Assembly (NCBI RefSeq): GCF_025979885.1
Contig: NZ_CP110139.1
Span: 2,480,001-2,544,000 of the forward strand
Reading direction: 5' to 3'
Source of the DNA: Hymenobacter sp. YIM 151500-1
Lineage (GTDB): Bacteria > Bacteroidota > Bacteroidia > Cytophagales > Hymenobacteraceae
Length of the DNA stretch: 64,000 nt
The translations under genes were made by a program, and so were the position numbers. A model generated the notes under the pieces. That model had not been told where the DNA came from. It did not search any database and saw nothing but the letters and a program-made list of their open reading frames with translations. Below, one piece after another: positions 18,301-27,466 of this stretch; positions within the stretch are counted from its first letter, which is position 1, and each line of letters opens with the position of its first letter.

Positions 18301-20607
18301 TTACATGCCGGCAGCGGCGTCTTCTTTTTTGCGCTTGATTTTGGTTTTGCCACCCTTGTCGGTTTTCACCTTCATCTTTTCCACGTCGCCCAGCTCGGCG
18401 GCCGCCGAGGCCGAGGTCTGGGGGCCCACGCCGGGGTTGGGGCCGTTGTTGACGATGGTCATTTCATCGACCAGGTGCTTGGCGCCGCCCAGCTTCTCCA
18501 CGCACCAGAGCACGTAGCGGATGTCGGCGTTGATGCAGCGCTTCAGCTCGGGGTCGTAGGCCAGGTCGCCGGTCATGGCTTCCCAGTTGCCGTCGAAGGC
18601 CACGCCAATCAGCTCCCCGCGGCCGTTGATGACGGGGGAGCCGGAGTTGCCGCCCGTAATGTCGTTGTCGGTGATGAAGGCCACGGGCAGGTTGCCGTTT
18701 TTGTCGGCGAAGCGGCCGTAGTCTTTCTGCTTGAGCAGCGCCAGCTCCTTCTGGGGCACCACAAACTCGGGGTTCGAGGGGTCTTCCTTCTCCAGAATGC
18801 CCTGGGCCGTGGTTTTGTAGTCGTAGCTCACGGCGTCGCGGCCCCGGTAGGGGCGCACCGTGCCGTAGCTCAGCCGGATGGTGGAGTTGGCGTCGGGCGA
18901 GTATACCTTCTGGGCGTTCTTTTCGCGCAGGGCGGCCACGTAGAGGCGGTTGGCGCGGCCCAGGCCGGCTTGCAGGCCCTGCATGGTGGGCAGAATATTC
19001 TGGGTGAAGCTGGTGTACACCGAGTTCATGGTCTTGAAGGCCGGGTCGGCTTCCAGCTTGGCCAGGGTGGGCGCGGCCAGGAAGGCGTCGGTCTTGGCCT
19101 GCGAAGTCAGGAAGGAGGTGCTGAACACGTAGTCGGCGTACTTCTGCATCGAGCCGCCGTACTGCTTCTGCACGGTCTGGAACACGTCGGGTAGCTGGTC
19201 CTTGGGCACGTCCTGCTGGTAGAGGCTCATCAACGCCGCAAACACCTTTTTATCGGTAGGGGCGCTGTAGTCTTTGAAGTGCTCGGCCACGGGCTCCTTG
19301 AGGTCGGCGGCAGCCTTCTGGATGGCGGCTTTGTCGGCGGGCGTGGCTTTCAGGGCCATGTACAGGGGCATCAGGCGCGAGGCCAGCGTGATGATTTCCG
19401 TCCCGAAGGCGCCCTCGTTGATGTACTGCACGCTCAGGTTGTACTGGCGTATCCCGGCGTATGCCTGGTTGATGGTGCTCAGGGCCTCGCCGTACTGCTG
19501 CTGGCGGGCGGGGTCCTGGGCAATCCAGTCGGCCAGGGCCTTTTCTTCGGCCTGCTTGGCTTCCACGGTTTTCAGGCGCTTCATGCCCTCATTCTGCCCA
19601 ATGAAGTACTTCCAGTAGTTGGCAATGCTGGCGTACTTGGAGGCGTACTTGAGGCGCAGGGCGGGGTCCCGGTCCATGTCTTCCTTCCACAGCTTCAGGC
19701 GGGTGTCGCGCAGCTTGATGCGGGCGGGGTTGGTCTGGTCCAGGGTCAGCTGGAGGCCGGCGGCGGGCAAAAAACGCTGGGTGCGGCCCGGAAAGCCGAA
19801 CACCATAGCAAAGTCGCCCTCACTCACGCCTTGCAGGCTCACGGGCAGGTGCTTTTTGGGCACGTAGGGCACGTTGCCGTCCTGGGGCGTGGCGGTAGGC
19901 TTGTTGTTTTTGTCGGCATACACCCGGAACATGGAGAAGTCGCCGGTGTGGCGGGGCCACATCCAGTTGTCGGTGTCGCCGCCGAACTTGCCCACGGCCT
20001 CGGGCGGAGCACCCACCAGGCGCACGTCGCCGAAGCGCTGATACACGAACAGGTAGTACTCGTTGCCTCCGAACATGTCGCGCACGTAGGCCACGTACTG
20101 GCCGTTTTCCTTGGCGGCGTCGGCCAGCTCCTTCTGGCGCTTCTGCACGGTGGCCATGCGCTCCTGCTCCGGGGTGGCGGGCGTAATGCCTTCCAGCACC
20201 TTGCCCGTCACGTCTTCCATGCGCACCAGGATGTCCACGAACAGGCCGGGGTTCTTTTTCTCCTCGGCTTTGGTGGCGGCGAAGAAGCCGTTTTGCAGGA
20301 TGTTGTTTTGCGGGGTGCTGTGGCTCTGGATGGCGTCGTAGCCGCAGTGGTGGTTGGTGAGCAGCAGGCCCTGGCTGCTCACAAACTCGCCGGTGCAGAA
20401 GCCGCCGAGCTGCACCACAGCGTCCTTGAGCGAGGCATTGTTGATATCGTAGATTTCTTCGGCCGTCAGCTTGAGGCCTTTTTTCTGCATGTCGGCGTGG
20501 TTGAGCCGCTTCACGAAGAGCGGCAGCCACATGCCTTCGTCGGCGCGGGCCGTGAGTGGCAGCAGTACTGCCAGCGCCAGGGCCATAGCCCAGTTGTTTT
20601 TACGCAT
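18301..20607 (-). CDS. S46-family dipeptidyl-peptidase, DPP7-like
   Basis: 768 residues from ATG 20607; the longer frame to 20805 has no signal peptide at its start. The signal peptide is MRKNNWAMALALAVLLPLTARA, then DEGMW, the usual mature start of S46 enzymes. The catalytic His lies in LLTNHHCGYD (His86/87) and the Ser is Ser655 in GGNSGSP. At the position equivalent to residue 673 (FDGNWE) there is Gly; from memory, DPP11 enzymes (Asp/Glu at P1) have Arg there, so this looks like the DPP7 type that prefers hydrophobic P1 residues. The Lys-rich tail (KIKRKKEDAAAGM) is an extension of ~50 residues. It releases dipeptides from peptides in the periplasm. A TACTTTTG promoter box lies 29 nt upstream. 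Confidence 0.93.
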   Translation of the reverse strand: MRKNNWAMALALAVLLPLTARADEGMWLPLFVKRLNHADMQKKGLKLTAEEIYDINNASLKDAVVQLGGFCTGEFVSSQGLLLTNHHCGYDAIQSHSTPQNNILQNGFFAATKAEEKKNPGLFVDILVRMEDVTGKVLEGITPATPEQERMATVQKRQKELADAAKENGQYVAYVRDMFGGNEYYLFVYQRFGDVRLVGAPPEAVGKFGGDTDNWMWPRHTGDFSMFRVYADKNNKPTATPQDGNVPYVPKKHLPVSLQGVSEGDFAMVFGFPGRTQRFLPAAGLQLTLDQTNPARIKLRDTRLKLWKEDMDRDPALRLKYASKYASIANYWKYFIGQNEGMKRLKTVEAKQAEEKALADWIAQDPARQQQYGEALSTINQAYAGIRQYNLSVQYINEGAFGTEIITLASRLMPLYMALKATPADKAAIQKAAADLKEPVAEHFKDYSAPTDKKVFAALMSLYQQDVPKDQLPDVFQTVQKQYGGSMQKYADYVFSTSFLTSQAKTDAFLAAPTLAKLEADPAFKTMNSVYTSFTQNILPTMQGLQAGLGRANRLYVAALREKNAQKVYSPDANSTIRLSYGTVRPYRGRDAVSYDYKTTAQGILEKEDPSNPEFVVPQKELALLKQKDYGRFADKNGNLPVAFITDNDITGGNSGSPVINGRGELIGVAFDGNWEAMTGDLAYDPELKRCINADIRYVLWCVEKLGGAKHLVDEMTIVNNGPNPGVGPQTSASAAAELGDVEKMKVKTDKGGKTKIKRKKEDAAAGM

Positions 20608-20635
20608 GAGGGGAAAGAGTTTAAGGAATTGTAAA

Positions 20636-20643
20636 CAAAAGTA
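20636..20643 (-). promoter_or_regulatory. Bacteroidota-type -7 promoter box for the S46 peptidase
   Basis: The minus strand reads TACTTTTG, a match to the TAnnTTTG consensus of the primary sigma factor of Bacteroidota, 29 nt before the ATG at 20607. Confidence 0.6.
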
Positions 20644-21206
20644 CAGTATGGGTTCTAAGTTGTAGGGGTGCGCTAGGGGTCTAAGCAGCAGGCGGCGAGA
20701 AAACAATTGTGGCCCGAAGTAAACAGCTAGGATGCAAGTGTCTCTGCTTTTTATACAAACCGAAAAGATTCTACTGCAAACGCCTCGAAAATTACCACCA
20801 ACCAAGAAGGCGCTATCCGCGGGTCAGCCGGAACTACAGTAGTACACGGATGCGTCACGGACGCCACGGCGCTATACACCCGGAGCTACTACCGTTTCGT
20901 GGAAGCCCTGGTAGTGGCCCAGCCACTGCTGGCGGGCACCGGAGGAGCCGGCGGCGGGCACCAGCAGAGCCTTCTTTCAAACGCGTGTACTTTCAAACGC
21001 GTGTACCGCCACGGCCGCATCGGCGCGCAGGCGGGCAGCCAGGTTGGGGAAAGCCGACCGGTAGTCTTGCACTGCGGCAATGCAAGGGTTTCTGCGTCTT
21101 CTGCGAAAATCCTCTGCGCCCTCCGCGGGAACCCGATGTAAGCCTACTATGCCCGGAACGGCCCAAGCTAAAGCTTAGGCCACATTGCCGACCTTTACGC
21201 CTGCCT
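20644..21206. other. Gap without a confident gene
   Basis: A long plus-strand frame (about 20730-21141, reading ...[23 protein letters not shown]...) is free of stops but has no ATG and looks degenerate at its end. TTTCAAACGCGTGTA occurs twice in direct repeat (about 20973-21005). I see no tRNA. The stretch may hold a decayed gene and the leader of yidD. Confidence 0.3.
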
Positions 21207-21428
21207 ATGTCCTACCTGTTCCGCCAGCTGCTGCTGGGCTTGCTGTGGGTGTACCGCCACCTGATTTCGCCGCTCACCCCGGCCAGCTGCCGCTACACGC
21301 CCACTTGCTCGGCCTACGCCGCGCAGGCCATTCAGAAGCACGGCCCGTGGCGGGGCGGCTGGCTGGCCCTGCGCCGTATAGCCCGCTGCCACCCCTGGGG
21401 CGGCCACGGCTACGACCCCGTGCCCTGA
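21207..21428 (+). CDS. yidD: Membrane protein insertion efficiency factor YidD
   Basis: 73 residues from ATG 21207 ([19 protein letters not shown]). It has the family hallmarks: an N-terminal amphipathic helix, then [19 protein letters not shown] with the conserved cysteines, and a C-terminal [12 protein letters not shown]. YidD is a small inner-membrane-associated protein that helps YidC insert proteins. The frame is open far upstream but nothing before 21207 matches the family. Its last 19 nt overlap, tail to tail, the 3' end of the LacI-type regulator gene on the other strand. Confidence 0.93.
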   Translation: MSYLFRQLLLGLLWVYRHLISPLTPASCRYTPTCSAYAAQAIQKHGPWRGGWLALRRIARCHPWGGHGYDPVP

Positions 21429-22480
21429 AGCACCCCCGCCACCTGCACTTCCTCCGCCGCCACCACCGACGACTGCCGGATGCGCAAGTCCGTGTCGAGC
21501 ACCACGGCCTGGTGCTCCACGGGTTCGTCGTGCTGCACCAGGTGCATTTCGCGCAGCAGCAGGTGCATGGCTTGCCGGCCCATTTCGAAGCCGGGCTGGT
21601 ACACCGAGCTGATGGGCGGGTCCATGACGCTGGCCACGTGCCAGTCGCTGAAGCCGATGATGGCCAGGTCCTGGGGCACGCGCCGGCCCGCGTCCTTGGC
21701 TGCCAGCAGGGCGCCCACCGCTACCAGGTCGGTGATGGTAAACACGGCCTGGGGCGGCTCGGGCAGGGCCAGCAGCTCCCGCGTGAAGCGGTAGCCCTCC
21801 TCCTGGGTTACGTGCTGGCACTGGCGCACGTACTCGGGCCGGAACGGCACCCCAGCCTGAGCCAGCGCGGCGCGGTAGCCGGCCAGGCGCTGCTTGGCGT
21901 TGTCGGGGTGCTCGGGGCCGCGAATGTGGGCCACCCGCGTCAGGCCCTGGCTGAGCAGGTGGATAGTAGCATCGAAGGCGCCCTGAAAGTCGTTGACGAC
22001 AACGTAGCTGGAAGCCAGCTCCCGGCTGATTTTGTCGAACTGCACCACGGGCGTGCCCCAGTCCTGGGCGGCGCGCAGGTGGTCCACGGCCACGGTTTCG
22101 TTGGACAGGCACACCAGCAGGCCATCCACGCCGGCGGCCTGGAGCATCCGGGCCTGGCGCTGCTCCTTCTGCATCGACTCGTTCGACTGGGTGAGCATCA
22201 CCTGGTAGTCGTGTCGGTCGGCCACGTCAATTACCCCGCTCACCACGCTGGAAAAGAAGGGGTGCACGGTTTCGGGGATAATCATGCCCACCACGCTGAA
22301 GTGCTGCTGCCGCAGCTTGACGGCCAGCGGATTAGGAGTGTAGTGAAGCCGCTGGGCCGTGTCGAGCACGCGGGCTTTGGTGTCGGAGCTGATGTCAGGG
22401 TAGCCTTTCAGGGCGCGGGAAACCGTGGCGACGGTAATTCCCAGGGCCTGCGCAATGTCGCGCAACGTAGCTCTTTTCAT
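21410..22480 (-). CDS. LacI-family transcriptional regulator of the sugar locus
   Basis: 356 residues from ATG 22480 ([20 protein letters not shown]); the 28 codons before it are not protein-like. A LacI-type helix-turn-helix and hinge (residues 4-60, [18 protein letters not shown]) is followed by a periplasmic-binding-protein-like effector domain ([20 protein letters not shown] to the C-terminus, with [20 protein letters not shown] and [16 protein letters not shown]). It is divergent from the SusC/SusD genes, with a 30-bp palindrome between them at 22626, so it very likely controls that operon and perhaps itself in response to a sugar. The effector is unknown; a glucoside or fructose derivative would fit the neighbours. 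Confidence 0.94.
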   Translation of the reverse strand: MKRATLRDIAQALGITVATVSRALKGYPDISSDTKARVLDTAQRLHYTPNPLAVKLRQQHFSVVGMIIPETVHPFFSSVVSGVIDVADRHDYQVMLTQSNESMQKEQRQARMLQAAGVDGLLVCLSNETVAVDHLRAAQDWGTPVVQFDKISRELASSYVVVNDFQGAFDATIHLLSQGLTRVAHIRGPEHPDNAKQRLAGYRAALAQAGVPFRPEYVRQCQHVTQEEGYRFTRELLALPEPPQAVFTITDLVAVGALLAAKDAGRRVPQDLAIIGFSDWHVASVMDPPISSVYQPGFEMGRQAMHLLLREMHLVQHDEPVEHQAVVLDTDLRIRQSSVVAAEEVQVAGVLQGTGS

Positions 22481-22625
22481 AGCAGAAGTGAAGGTGGACA
22501 GGACGAAAACCGGGAACGGCTCTGTCTCAAGGTAGCCAAATCTGGCGGGCGAGCAGTAAGCCACCGGGGCACAATTCGGCTGGTTTGCTAAAAAAACCGG
22601 CCTGAATCCAAAAAAATAATTAGGC

Positions 22626-22655
22626 TCCGAAAACGATTACGGTATCGTTTTCGGA
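22626..22655. promoter_or_regulatory. Perfect 12-bp inverted repeat, probable LacI-type operator
   Basis: The arms TCCGAAAACGAT and ATCGTTTTCGGA are exact inverts around a 6-nt spacer (TACGGT). The site sits in the 280-nt region between the divergent LacI-type and SusC genes, 146 nt before the regulator ATG and 106 nt before the susC ATG. AAACG/CGTTT half sites are typical for LacI-family proteins. There is no T tract, so it is not a terminator. Confidence 0.75.
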
Positions 22656-22760
22656 AGAAAAACGGTGTCTATCAAGAGTTTAGTGCTTGATTTTATCTGT
22701 GTTAATTCTACACCTTTAGTGCATCAGCCAAAAATATCCACCTAAAATCCCACTCCTTTT

Positions 22761-25700
22761 ATGTCGGCATTTTTACACATTCGCACCGGACTGACAGTCG
22801 TCTTTCTGGTGCTGGCCAGTGCGGTGCTGGGGCAAGGCGTCGTGCAGGGCACCGTGGCCGAGCCCAATGGCACGCCCGTTGTTGGGGCCACCGTGCTGGT
22901 GAAAGGCACCACCAATGCCACCCCCACCGATGTGTCGGGCAAGTACGAGCTGCGCATAGCACCCGGCACCTACGAGCTAGTGTTTTCGTCGGTAGGCTAC
23001 AAGGCCGTAACGCGCCCCGTAACCGTAGGCTCCGCACCCGTAACCGTCAATGCAACGCTGGCAGAAGACGCCCAGGTGCTGGGCGACGTGGTGGTGGTGG
23101 GCTACGGCACGGCCCGGAAGCAGGACGTAACCGGTGCCGTGGCCGTATTAGGCGAAAAGGACTTCAACAGAGGCACCTTTACTTCGCCCGACCAGCTCAT
23201 TCAGGGACGCGTATCGGGCGTGCAGGTTAGCAATAACAGCGGGCAGCCTGGCGGGCCCTCTACCATCCGCATCCGGGGCAACTCCGCCGTAACCGGTACT
23301 GGTCAGCCATTGTATGTGGTGGATGGCGTGCCGCTCGACGGGCGCACGGCCCGGCCGGGCCTCGTGGCCTCGACCGACGTGGGGACCGGGGCCGACAGCA
23401 ACCCACTCAACTTCCTCAACCCCGACGACATCGAGACCTTCACCGTGCTCAAAGACGCTTCGGCCACGGCCATCTACGGCTCGCGGGCGGCGTTTGGGGT
23501 AGTGCTTATTACCACCAAGAAAGGCCGGTCGGGCACCCCGGTGCTCAGTGTGGGTGCCGCCACGGGCTTCTCGACCTTGTTGCGCCGACCCGAGTTTCTC
23601 AACGCCAGCCAGTTCCGCGAAGCCTTGGTCTACTACGGGCTGCCCACCAGTGGGCCCACCAGCGCCGACAAGGGCGGCGACGTGGACGCCCTGGATGAGA
23701 TTCTGCGCACCGGCTACCTGCAGAATTACAACGTGTCCATGAGCGGCGGCGGTGAAACCGGCCGCTACCGCCTCTCGCTGGGCTACCTCGACCAGGATGG
23801 CATCGTGCGCAAAACTGGTTTTAAAAAGTACAGCGCCAGCCTTTCAACCAACCTGCAATTTCTGGAAAGCAAGCGCTTGGGCGTGGACGTGAACATTACC
23901 ACCAGCCAGTTTCGCGAGCAGCAGGCCAACATCACTACCGACGCGGGCTTCCGGGGTAGCCTCATCGGGCAGGCATTGCAGTGGAACCCGACCCAGCCCC
24001 TGCGCAACCCCGACGGCTCACTCTTTATTCAGCCCGGCGACGTGGTAAACCCGCTGGCTGCTCAAGAGCTGTTCGACGACAATTCGCGGGTTAATACCGT
24101 GCTAGCCAGCCTCGCGCCCTCGTTCAAGTTTACCGACTGGCTCGACTACCGCCTGCTGCTGAGCGTGAACTACAATTCCGGCGAGCGGCGCACAGCCATC
24201 GACCAGCGCCTGATTAACTACCCAGGCATCCTGAATCAGGGCTTTGCCGCCATCAGCAACAACGAATTGATGACCCAGCAAATCGCCCACACGCTTAACT
24301 TCAATAAGGCCATTGCCACCGACTTGAATCTAAACGCGGTGTTAGGCTACGAGTACACGAATTTTATCAACCGGGGCTCCAGTATCGGCGCCTACGGTAA
24401 TCCCGTGACGGGCGGCTTTGGCAACTTCGGTCTCGACTACACCGATTATATCCAAGCCTCGGCCGTCGGCAACCGCAGTATCTCGTCGTTCAATGACCCC
24501 ACGTATGAGCTGCAATCATTTTTCGGCCGGGCCATCTTCAATTACAAGAACCGTTACGTACTGACCGGCACGCTGCGCCGCGATGAAAGCAGCAAGTTCG
24601 GCGCCAACAACCGGATAGGTTATTTCCCCTCGTTTGCCGTAGCCTGGGACCTGAGTCAGGAGGCTTTTTTCCCGGCTGAGCAGTTGACGCAGCTCAAGTT
24701 ACGGGCCGGCTACGGCCTAACCGGCAATCAGGAGTTTCCGGCCGGCGCGGCCGTGGACCGCTTTCAAATACTTAACAACGGGATACAAATTCCCCTCAAC
24801 GGCCGCAACGAGGATTTGAAGTGGCAGGCGGACCGCCAGTTTAACGTCGGCATCGACGTTGGGGCGTTCAACGACCGTCTCACCTTCTCGGCCGATTACT
24901 TTAACAAAACTACCACTGACATCCTGTACCCTACCATACCTGGTCAGCCCGCGCCGCAGGTGCAGGCCATTTATTGGCGAAATTTGGAGGGCAAAATCGT
25001 GAACAAGGGCGTGGAAATGGCGCTGAACACTACGTTAGTGAGCAGCGAGAAAGCGGAAGTAGGCTTTAACGCCAACGCCACGTTTATTCGCAACGAGGTG
25101 CGAGATTTAGAAGGCCCTGCTATCGTTACCGGCGCCATCAACGGGCAGGGTTTGTCGGGGGCCACATCGCAACTAATTAGGAACGGCTATCCTATCAACG
25201 CCTTTTTCCTGCCCCAGTTCAACGGCCTCAACGAGCAGGGCCTGTCCAATCCAATTGACCTGTCAAACCCAGTGTACGCCGGCAGTCCTAACCCTCGAAC
25301 ACTGCTGGGTTTTGGCACCAATGCCCGCTACGGCAAGCTTTCACTGGTGGCGAATATGACCGGCCAGTTCGGCCAGTACATCTACAATAACACGCTTAAC
25401 GCCGTGGGCAACGTTGGCCAGATTGGGGCTGGCAAAAACATTGCTCTTTCCACGTTTGAGAACCCGGTCAAGGAAGCTACGGGCAACCCTTCGGCCGCTA
25501 CGACGCGCTACCTGGAAAAGGGCAACTTCCTCAAACTGTCCAACGTGACGCTGTCCTACGCCCTCGGCGATGTGACCAGCTTTGTAAAGGGGGCCCGCGT
25601 GTACGTGACGGGGCAGAACCTACTGGTCATCACCAACTACGACGGATTCGACCCGGAGGTCAACACCGTCAAGCGCGGGGCCAACCAAGTGCCCTCCGTG

Positions 25701-25766
25701 GGCATCGACTACCTGCCTTACCCCAGCGCCCGCACCTTCACGTTTGGGGTCAATTTCAATCTGTAA
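22761..25766 (+). CDS. SusC/RagA-family TonB-linked outer-membrane transporter
   Basis: 1001 residues. A signal peptide (MSAFLHIRTGLTVVFLVLASAVLG) precedes a carboxypeptidase-D-like regulatory domain (VVQGTVAEPNGTPVVGATV...), the SusC signature GDVVVVGYGTARKQDVTGAV, a plug domain (GRVSGVQVSNNSGQPGG, RIRGNSAV, VVDGVPLD, DIETFTVLKDASATAIYGSR) and a C-terminal barrel ending FTFGVNFNL. With SusD it forms the outer-membrane pedal-bin importer for oligosaccharides and uses TonB/ExbBD energy. It is the first gene of the plus-strand sugar locus, behind the putative operator; susD follows after 26 nt. The substrate is not readable from the protein; the neighbours suggest alpha-glucosides. Confidence 0.96.
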   Translation: MSAFLHIRTGLTVVFLVLASAVLGQGVVQGTVAEPNGTPVVGATVLVKGTTNATPTDVSGKYELRIAPGTYELVFSSVGYKAVTRPVTVGSAPVTVNATLAEDAQVLGDVVVVGYGTARKQDVTGAVAVLGEKDFNRGTFTSPDQLIQGRVSGVQVSNNSGQPGGPSTIRIRGNSAVTGTGQPLYVVDGVPLDGRTARPGLVASTDVGTGADSNPLNFLNPDDIETFTVLKDASATAIYGSRAAFGVVLITTKKGRSGTPVLSVGAATGFSTLLRRPEFLNASQFREALVYYGLPTSGPTSADKGGDVDALDEILRTGYLQNYNVSMSGGGETGRYRLSLGYLDQDGIVRKTGFKKYSASLSTNLQFLESKRLGVDVNITTSQFREQQANITTDAGFRGSLIGQALQWNPTQPLRNPDGSLFIQPGDVVNPLAAQELFDDNSRVNTVLASLAPSFKFTDWLDYRLLLSVNYNSGERRTAIDQRLINYPGILNQGFAAISNNELMTQQIAHTLNFNKAIATDLNLNAVLGYEYTNFINRGSSIGAYGNPVTGGFGNFGLDYTDYIQASAVGNRSISSFNDPTYELQSFFGRAIFNYKNRYVLTGTLRRDESSKFGANNRIGYFPSFAVAWDLSQEAFFPAEQLTQLKLRAGYGLTGNQEFPAGAAVDRFQILNNGIQIPLNGRNEDLKWQADRQFNVGIDVGAFNDRLTFSADYFNKTTTDILYPTIPGQPAPQVQAIYWRNLEGKIVNKGVEMALNTTLVSSEKAEVGFNANATFIRNEVRDLEGPAIVTGAINGQGLSGATSQLIRNGYPINAFFLPQFNGLNEQGLSNPIDLSNPVYAGSPNPRTLLGFGTNARYGKLSLVANMTGQFGQYIYNNTLNAVGNVGQIGAGKNIALSTFENPVKEATGNPSAATTRYLEKGNFLKLSNVTLSYALGDVTSFVKGARVYVTGQNLLVITNYDGFDPEVNTVKRGANQVPSVGIDYLPYPSARTFTFGVNFNL

Positions 25767-25792
25767 AGGCTAACTGATAACCTAGCTTTGCC

Positions 25793-27358
25793 ATGAAATA
25801 CTCGAAGATTACCCGTGTGGCCGCCGTGCTGGCCCTGCTGCAAGGGGGCGCCAGCTGCGAACTAAATGAAGAGCTACAAGGAGAGCTGACCCAGGGCCAG
25901 ATTCCAAGGGGTGACCCGGCGGCCCTGCTGCAGGGCGTCTACAATGCCCAGCGCGACCCTATTCAGGGTCACGTGAGCGTGTTTGCCCTTCAGGAAGTAT
26001 CTACCGATGCCCGCATTATGCCGACCCGCGGGCCCGACTGGGACGACAATGGCAAGTGGCGCGCGCTGTACAACCACACCTGGGACAGCAACAACGAACG
26101 GGTGCGCGACACCTTCAACCAGCTCGAGGGCATCGTTTTCGCCTCCACCGACCTGTTGCGTTTCGACCCTACAGTGCAACAGCAGGCCGAGGCTCGGTTT
26201 GTACGGGCGTGGGCTACGTACCTGCTGCTCGACCTCTACGACCAAGTGCTGTACCGGGAACCGGGCGAGCAGTTGAGCGTGCTAGCCAGAGTGCGCAAGG
26301 GCACCGAAGCGCTGGACTACATCGTGAGTGAGCTGAACGCCATTCAGGGCAACCTACCCGACGTGCCGGTCAGCCGCGGCACCAAGGACGCTGCCCGCGT
26401 ACTGCTGATGAAGTGCTACCTCAACAGGGGTGTGTACGCCAACCGGCAGTCGCCGGCCTTCGCTGCGGCCGACATGAACCAAGTGGTGCGGCTGGCCGAC
26501 GAGATTATCAACAGCAATAAGTACTCGTTCACGCCTAACTACTTCGACAATTTCGCCCCCAACAACGGGGCCATTGGCCGGGAGAATATATACACTCAGG
26601 AAAATACGTTTGGCAACAGCGGCCCACTGCGCGACTTGTGGAAGTTTGTCTCGCACTATAATATGCGGCCCGTCGACGGCTACAACGGCCCGGCTGTGCC
26701 GGCCGAGCTATACGACTTGTTCGAGGCCAGTGACAAGCGACGCGGCCAGGTTTATGATGTGCCCGGCGGCCCTGCTAACCCCGGCCGGCGCATCAACGTG
26801 GGCTTCCTCATCGGCCAGCAATACAACCTGACCACCGATGCCCCGCTGACCACACGCAGCGGGTCACCGCTGGTGTTCACCAAAGAAATCAACCTTTTTG
26901 AAACCGGCGCCGACCTCGAAGCCAAAGGCATCCGGCCCATCAAGTATCCTGTTGATTATGTGAGCGAGGCCCAGGGCGGCAACGGCTGCGAAAACGACCA
27001 CGTCACTTTCCGGCTGGCCGACGTGCTACTGATGAAGGCCGAGGCCATTCTGCGCGGCGCTACACCCACCAGTGCGGGGCCGTACGGAGCTACTCCATTA
27101 GCCATCGTCAATGCCATTCGCACACACCCCTCGCGTGGGGCCAGTAGCCTACCTGCGCTTACGCTTGACATTTTGCTTGCCGAGCGGGCCCGAGAGCTGT
27201 ATAGCGAGTCGTGGCGGCGGCAGGATATGGTTCGGTTTGGCAGGTTTCTGCAGGCTCGTAAAGACAAGCCGCAGAGCGACCCGAAGTACTTGATTTATCC
27301 TATTCCGCAAACTCAGGTGGACATAAACCGCAATATCACGCAGAATCCGGGTTACTAG
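25793..27358 (+). CDS. SusD/RagB-family surface glycan-binding lipoprotein
   Basis: 521 residues. A lipoprotein signal (ITRVAAVLALLQGGASC, lipid-modified Cys at about residue 23) is followed by a SusD fold: N-terminal TPR-like helices (GDPAALLQGVYNAQRDP, ARFVRAWATYLLLDLYDQV), the middle LMKCYLNRGVYANR and the C-terminal LLAERARELYSESWRRQDMVRFGRF with a YPIPQ end, all typical. It caps the SusC barrel and binds the glycan. It is co-transcribed with susC, and a hairpin follows at 27389. Confidence 0.96.
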   Translation: MKYSKITRVAAVLALLQGGASCELNEELQGELTQGQIPRGDPAALLQGVYNAQRDPIQGHVSVFALQEVSTDARIMPTRGPDWDDNGKWRALYNHTWDSNNERVRDTFNQLEGIVFASTDLLRFDPTVQQQAEARFVRAWATYLLLDLYDQVLYREPGEQLSVLARVRKGTEALDYIVSELNAIQGNLPDVPVSRGTKDAARVLLMKCYLNRGVYANRQSPAFAAADMNQVVRLADEIINSNKYSFTPNYFDNFAPNNGAIGRENIYTQENTFGNSGPLRDLWKFVSHYNMRPVDGYNGPAVPAELYDLFEASDKRRGQVYDVPGGPANPGRRINVGFLIGQQYNLTTDAPLTTRSGSPLVFTKEINLFETGADLEAKGIRPIKYPVDYVSEAQGGNGCENDHVTFRLADVLLMKAEAILRGATPTSAGPYGATPLAIVNAIRTHPSRGASSLPALTLDILLAERARELYSESWRRQDMVRFGRFLQARKDKPQSDPKYLIYPIPQTQVDINRNITQNPGY

Positions 27359-27388
27359 CCCTGATTGTGTTTTGATAGTGCATAAGTA

Positions 27389-27427
27389 GTAGGCCGTTGG
27401 TTACTGCTGCTCGGCAGCAATCAACGG
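27389..27427 (+). terminator. Hairpin after susD
   Basis: AGGCCGTTGGTTACTGCTGC pairs imperfectly with GCAGCAATCAACGGCCT. It probably reduces rather than stops read-through into the GH13 gene 40 nt further on. Confidence 0.55.
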
Positions 27428-27466
27428 CCTGTGTACGTCTGTTTATGTACCTCCTCTAGCAGCGCT

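Noticed and set aside
20899..21141. 80-codon plus-strand frame before yidD
   Set aside because: Only a GTG start, no recognisable domain, and it ends in low-information sequence; described as a gap instead.
22626..22655. Terminator reading of the palindrome between the regulator and susC
   Set aside because: It is upstream of both divergent genes, has a 6-nt spacer and no T tract, so an operator is more likely.
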